A program made the translations under genes and the position numbers. A stretch of 6,795 nucleotides of DNA from Rhodospira sp. (GTDB lineage Bacteria > Pseudomonadota > Alphaproteobacteria > Rhodospirillales > Rhodospirillaceae). A model generated the notes under the pieces. That model was not told the DNA's origin. It made no database searches and worked only from the letters and a program-made list of their open reading frames with translations. Numbering within the stretch: position 1 is the stretch's first letter; each line of letters begins with the position of its first letter. The DNA is taken from NCBI GenBank assembly GCA_028277295.1, contig JANQGN010000313.1, positions 1 through 6,795 on the forward strand, read 5' to 3'. This document shows, piece after piece, positions 4,925 through 6,795 of this stretch.

Positions 4925-5968
4925 GTGACCCTCGTTCGCCCCGCCGACCCGGCGACCATTGCCGCGGCCGCTCAGGCGCTGCGAAGCGGCCGCCTGGTCG
5001 CCTTTCCCACCGAAACCGTCTACGGTCTGGGGGGCGACGCCCGCTCGCCGGTCGCCGTGGCGGCCATCTACGCCACCAAGAAGCGGCCGTCCCGCAATCC
5101 CCTGATCGTCCATGTTCCCGACTTGTCGGCGGCGGCCATCCTGGCCCGAATCACACCCCTGGCCGAGCGGCTCGCGGCCGCCTTCTGGCCGGGGCCACTC
5201 ACCCTGGTGCTGCCGCTGGCGGACGACACGCCGCTGGCCCCCCAGGTGACCGCCGGCGGCGCCACGGTGGCCCTGCGCGCCCCGGCGCATCCGGTGGCCC
5301 GCGCCCTGCTGGCGGCGTGCGCCTGTCCGCTGGCCGCCCCCAGCGCCAATCGCTCTGGCTCGGTCAGCCCAACCCGGGCCGCGCATGTCGCGGTGGATCT
5401 GGCGCTTGATCCCCGCATGTCCCCCGAGGGCGCCCCGCTGGCCATGATCCTCGACGGCGGCCCATGCCAGGTTGGGGTGGAGTCCACCGTCCTGGACCTC
5501 AGCGGCCCGCACCCGCGTCTGTTGCGGCCTGGTGGCGTGACCGTCGAGGCCCTGGCGGCGGTCCTGGGCGAGACACCGGGGCGGGCGGCGCTGTTCCCGG
5601 CCCGCCGACCGACGACCGCGACGGCTCGTCCCGACGGGACCGCGCCCCTGCCCTCCCCAGGTCTGCTGCGGAGTCACTATGCCCCCGACCGGCCCGTCCG
5701 GCTGAACGCCGAGAGCACCGCGCCAGACGAAGCCCTGCTGGGCTTCGCGGGCACGCCCGGCGCGACGCTGGACCTGAGTCCGGCCGGCGACCTGGAGGAA
5801 GCCGCGCGTAACCTGTTCGCCATGCTGCGGGCCCTGGATCGACCGCCCTATACCGCCATCGCCGTGGCTCCTCTGCCGACCACCGGCCTGGGCGCGACGC
5901 TCAACGATCGCCTGGCCCGGGCGGCGGCGCCACGCGAGGCGGGCGATCCGCCCGACATGCATGATTGA
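4925..5968 (+). CDS. L-threonylcarbamoyladenylate synthase, long Sua5 type
   Basis: This is a 347-residue cytoplasmic enzyme that makes L-threonylcarbamoyl-AMP from threonine, bicarbonate and ATP, the first step of the t6A modification at position 37 of ANN-decoding tRNAs. The YrdC/TsaC domain (about 6-215) shows GRLVAFPTETVYGLGGDA (22-39), the basic KKRPSRNPL (52-60) for ATP and bicarbonate, the PSANRSG motif (139-145), GGPCQVGVESTVLDL (178-192) and LLRPGGVT (199-206). The linker PGLLRSHYAP (245-254) and the Sua5 C-terminal domain (about 257-335) with GLGATLNDRLARAA (321-334) show the two-domain Sua5 form. Length matches Sua5 (about 320-350) rather than the short TsaC. The GTG at 4925 is the first start after an in-frame TGA at 4916-4918. 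No clear ribosome site precedes it. Co-oriented with lapA but separated by a strong terminator. Confidence 0.95.
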   Translation: MTLVRPADPATIAAAAQALRSGRLVAFPTETVYGLGGDARSPVAVAAIYATKKRPSRNPLIVHVPDLSAAAILARITPLAERLAAAFWPGPLTLVLPLADDTPLAPQVTAGGATVALRAPAHPVARALLAACACPLAAPSANRSGSVSPTRAAHVAVDLALDPRMSPEGAPLAMILDGGPCQVGVESTVLDLSGPHPRLLRPGGVTVEALAAVLGETPGRAALFPARRPTTATARPDGTAPLPSPGLLRSHYAPDRPVRLNAESTAPDEALLGFAGTPGATLDLSPAGDLEEAARNLFAMLRALDRPPYTAIAVAPLPTTGLGATLNDRLARAAAPREAGDPPDMHD

Positions 5969-6112
5969 GAGCAGGTCTCGATCGCTTCCAGGGCACGGAC
6001 GCCGTTCCGAGTCGCGCCGGGCGCGGGCGCCAACGTCGCGCCGTCCGACCACCGCATATGTTGTGCCCACCCCCATGATCGCCCGCGACACCTGGGGTCG
6101 ACTCGAGGCCAA

Positions 6113-6170
6113 AGAAAAAAACTCTTGCAAAATCAGAAAGATCGGGCAAACTTTTCAAGTAGAATATGAT
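6113..6170 (+). promoter_or_regulatory. AT-rich island with candidate promoter upstream of outer-membrane protein
   Basis: This is a sharp A/T-rich patch in a GC-rich gap. It carries a good -10-like TATGAT (6165-6170) but no matching -35 at 17 bases. TTGCAA (6125-6130) lies too far upstream to pair with it. CTTGcAAAA (6124-6132) and TTTTCAAG (6152-6159) form an imperfect inverted repeat that could be an operator. The 422-base gap 5969-6390 has no gene I can support. If this is the promoter, the leader of the outer-membrane gene would be over 200 bases long. Confidence 0.35.
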
Positions 6171-6310
6171 GTGCTTAGTCGTGTACCGATCGCGCCACGC
6201 GCCTCCCCGGCCCCGCACACATGCGTCAGGGGGGCGCGTGAGGTAGCATCCGGGGCAACGCCGCACGGCGTGGATGGCCTGGCCGGACGTGGACGCACAG
6301 TCGGGACACG

Positions 6311-6322
6311 GATGACGTCATC
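6311..6322. promoter_or_regulatory. Perfect 12-bp palindrome upstream of outer-membrane protein gene
   Basis: GATGACGTCATC is perfectly self-complementary and lies 68 bases before the ATG of the outer-membrane protein. Its TGACGTCA core is typical of dimeric regulator sites. It may be an operator in the leader; no specific regulator can be named and a chance palindrome is possible. Confidence 0.3.
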
Positions 6323-6390
6323 GGCCGGATCATGGGGAGGCCACGCCCAGGCAACGGCCGAGGGGCGCAACAAGGGGCGGGAGACCGACA

Positions 6391-6795
6391 ATGCGGATAC
6401 CCAAAGGCACGCTGGGCGCCCTTCTGGGCATGCTTATCGCGACTCAGGGCGCGTTGGCGCCCACGGCCAGCGCGCAGACCCCGGAGGGCTTTTACGTCGG
6501 TCTCGGCGGCGGCCTCAATCTCAACGACAGTGGCGACTTCGAGTACCTGGGTGAAAGCGCAAGCCCGGACATGCAGCCCGGTTTTGTCGGCCTCGGCGCC
6601 CTGGGCTACGCCTTCGGGAACGGCCTGCGGGTGGAACTGGAGGGCGGCTACCGCTACAACGCCGTCGACGAGGTGGACGGCGTGGGGGTGGATGGTCATC
6701 TCTCCGCCTGGCACACCATGGTCAACGCGCTCTACGACTTCGATCTGGGATCGCGCCTGTCCCCCTATGTCGGTGCCGGCGTCGGCGCCGCCTTC
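6391..6795 (+). CDS. Outer-membrane beta-barrel protein, N-terminal part (runs off window)
   Basis: The first 135 residues are present; the frame is open to the window end. A Sec signal peptide is evident: RIPKG, a hydrophobic core (TLGALLGMLIATQGALA), then cleavage after ASA at about residue 28 before QTPEGFYVG. The mature part shows alternating aromatic and small residues typical of an outer-membrane barrel: GFYVGLGGGLN (32-42), QPGFVGLGALGYAFGNGLRVELEGGYRYN (64-92), AWHTMVNALYDFD (107-119), SPYVGAGVGAAF (124-135). This fits the OmpA-like N-terminal or porin_OmpL/OMP_b-brl barrel families; whether a C-terminal OmpA peptidoglycan-binding domain follows is outside the window. The ATG at 6391 has GGGAG (6379-6383) 7 bases upstream. 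The gene is transcribed on its own from the gap beyond the Sua5 gene. Confidence 0.88.
   Translation, partial: MRIPKGTLGALLGMLIATQGALAPTASAQTPEGFYVGLGGGLNLNDSGDFEYLGESASPDMQPGFVGLGALGYAFGNGLRVELEGGYRYNAVDEVDGVGVDGHLSAWHTMVNALYDFDLGSRLSPYVGAGVGAAF

Noticed and set aside
4883..6130. 415-codon minus-strand open frame opposite the Sua5 gene
   Set aside because: Gly/Arg/Gln-rich shadow of a strongly recognised gene; no motif and no conserved start.
5961..6554. 197-codon plus-strand open frame starting at the Sua5 stop and overlapping the outer-membrane protein start
   Set aside because: It is out of frame with the signal peptide and barrel pattern from 6391, its composition is random-like, and it crosses the AT-rich promoter-like patch.
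1..6795. tRNA, rRNA, CRISPR array or phage genes
   Set aside because: No cloverleaf-like segment, rRNA motif, regularly spaced repeats or phage-type proteins were seen on either strand.

Overview
The window reads as chromosomal DNA from a high-GC alphaproteobacterium. The most likely group is Rhodospirillales/Rhodospirillaceae (a Rhodospirillum- or Roseospira-like organism). This is inferred from the strong GC bias at third codon positions, the use of GTG starts, the type of SLT-domain muramidase, and the ihfB-lapA (DUF1049) gene pair. No species can be fixed from the sequence alone.

Layout. Positions 1-227 hold no gene but carry a copy of an ~80-bp repeat module (65-149). Positions 228-1976 (minus) encode a lytic-transglycosylase-like protein with an N-terminal SLT domain, a long Pro/Ala-rich tail and a tandem 25-residue repeat. 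Positions 1977-2517 form a 541-bp intergenic stretch. It holds the second, inverted copy of the repeat module (2128-2207), a 43-bp near-palindromic module joined to it (2206-2248), and a zone with several TGTGGA 9-mers resembling DnaA boxes and an AT-rich hairpin. Positions 2518-3015 (minus) encode an Lrp/AsnC-family regulator. It is divergent, across an AT-rich control region, from a small ACT-domain-like protein (3175-3576, plus) that resembles the acetolactate synthase small subunit IlvM. Next come a GC-rich hairpin, ihfB (3886-4179, integration host factor beta), lapA-like (4324-4635, two-TM membrane protein), a strong hairpin terminator, an L-threonylcarbamoyladenylate synthase of the long Sua5 type (4925-5968), a 422-bp regulatory gap, and the first 135 residues of an exported outer-membrane beta-barrel protein that runs off the window (6391-6795).

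How they work together. Most genes are core housekeeping units with their own signals rather than one operon. ihfB and lapA are co-oriented and probably share some transcription. The Lrp/ACT pair looks like a self-contained amino-acid-responsive regulatory unit. I see no phage, transposase, CRISPR, tRNA or rRNA. The window does not contain an obviously new enzymatic system. The most interesting items are the inverted, modular TAGAGC-bounded repeats around the muramidase gene, the orphan ACT protein divergent from its Lrp neighbour, and the DnaA-box-like cluster in the large intergenic gap.
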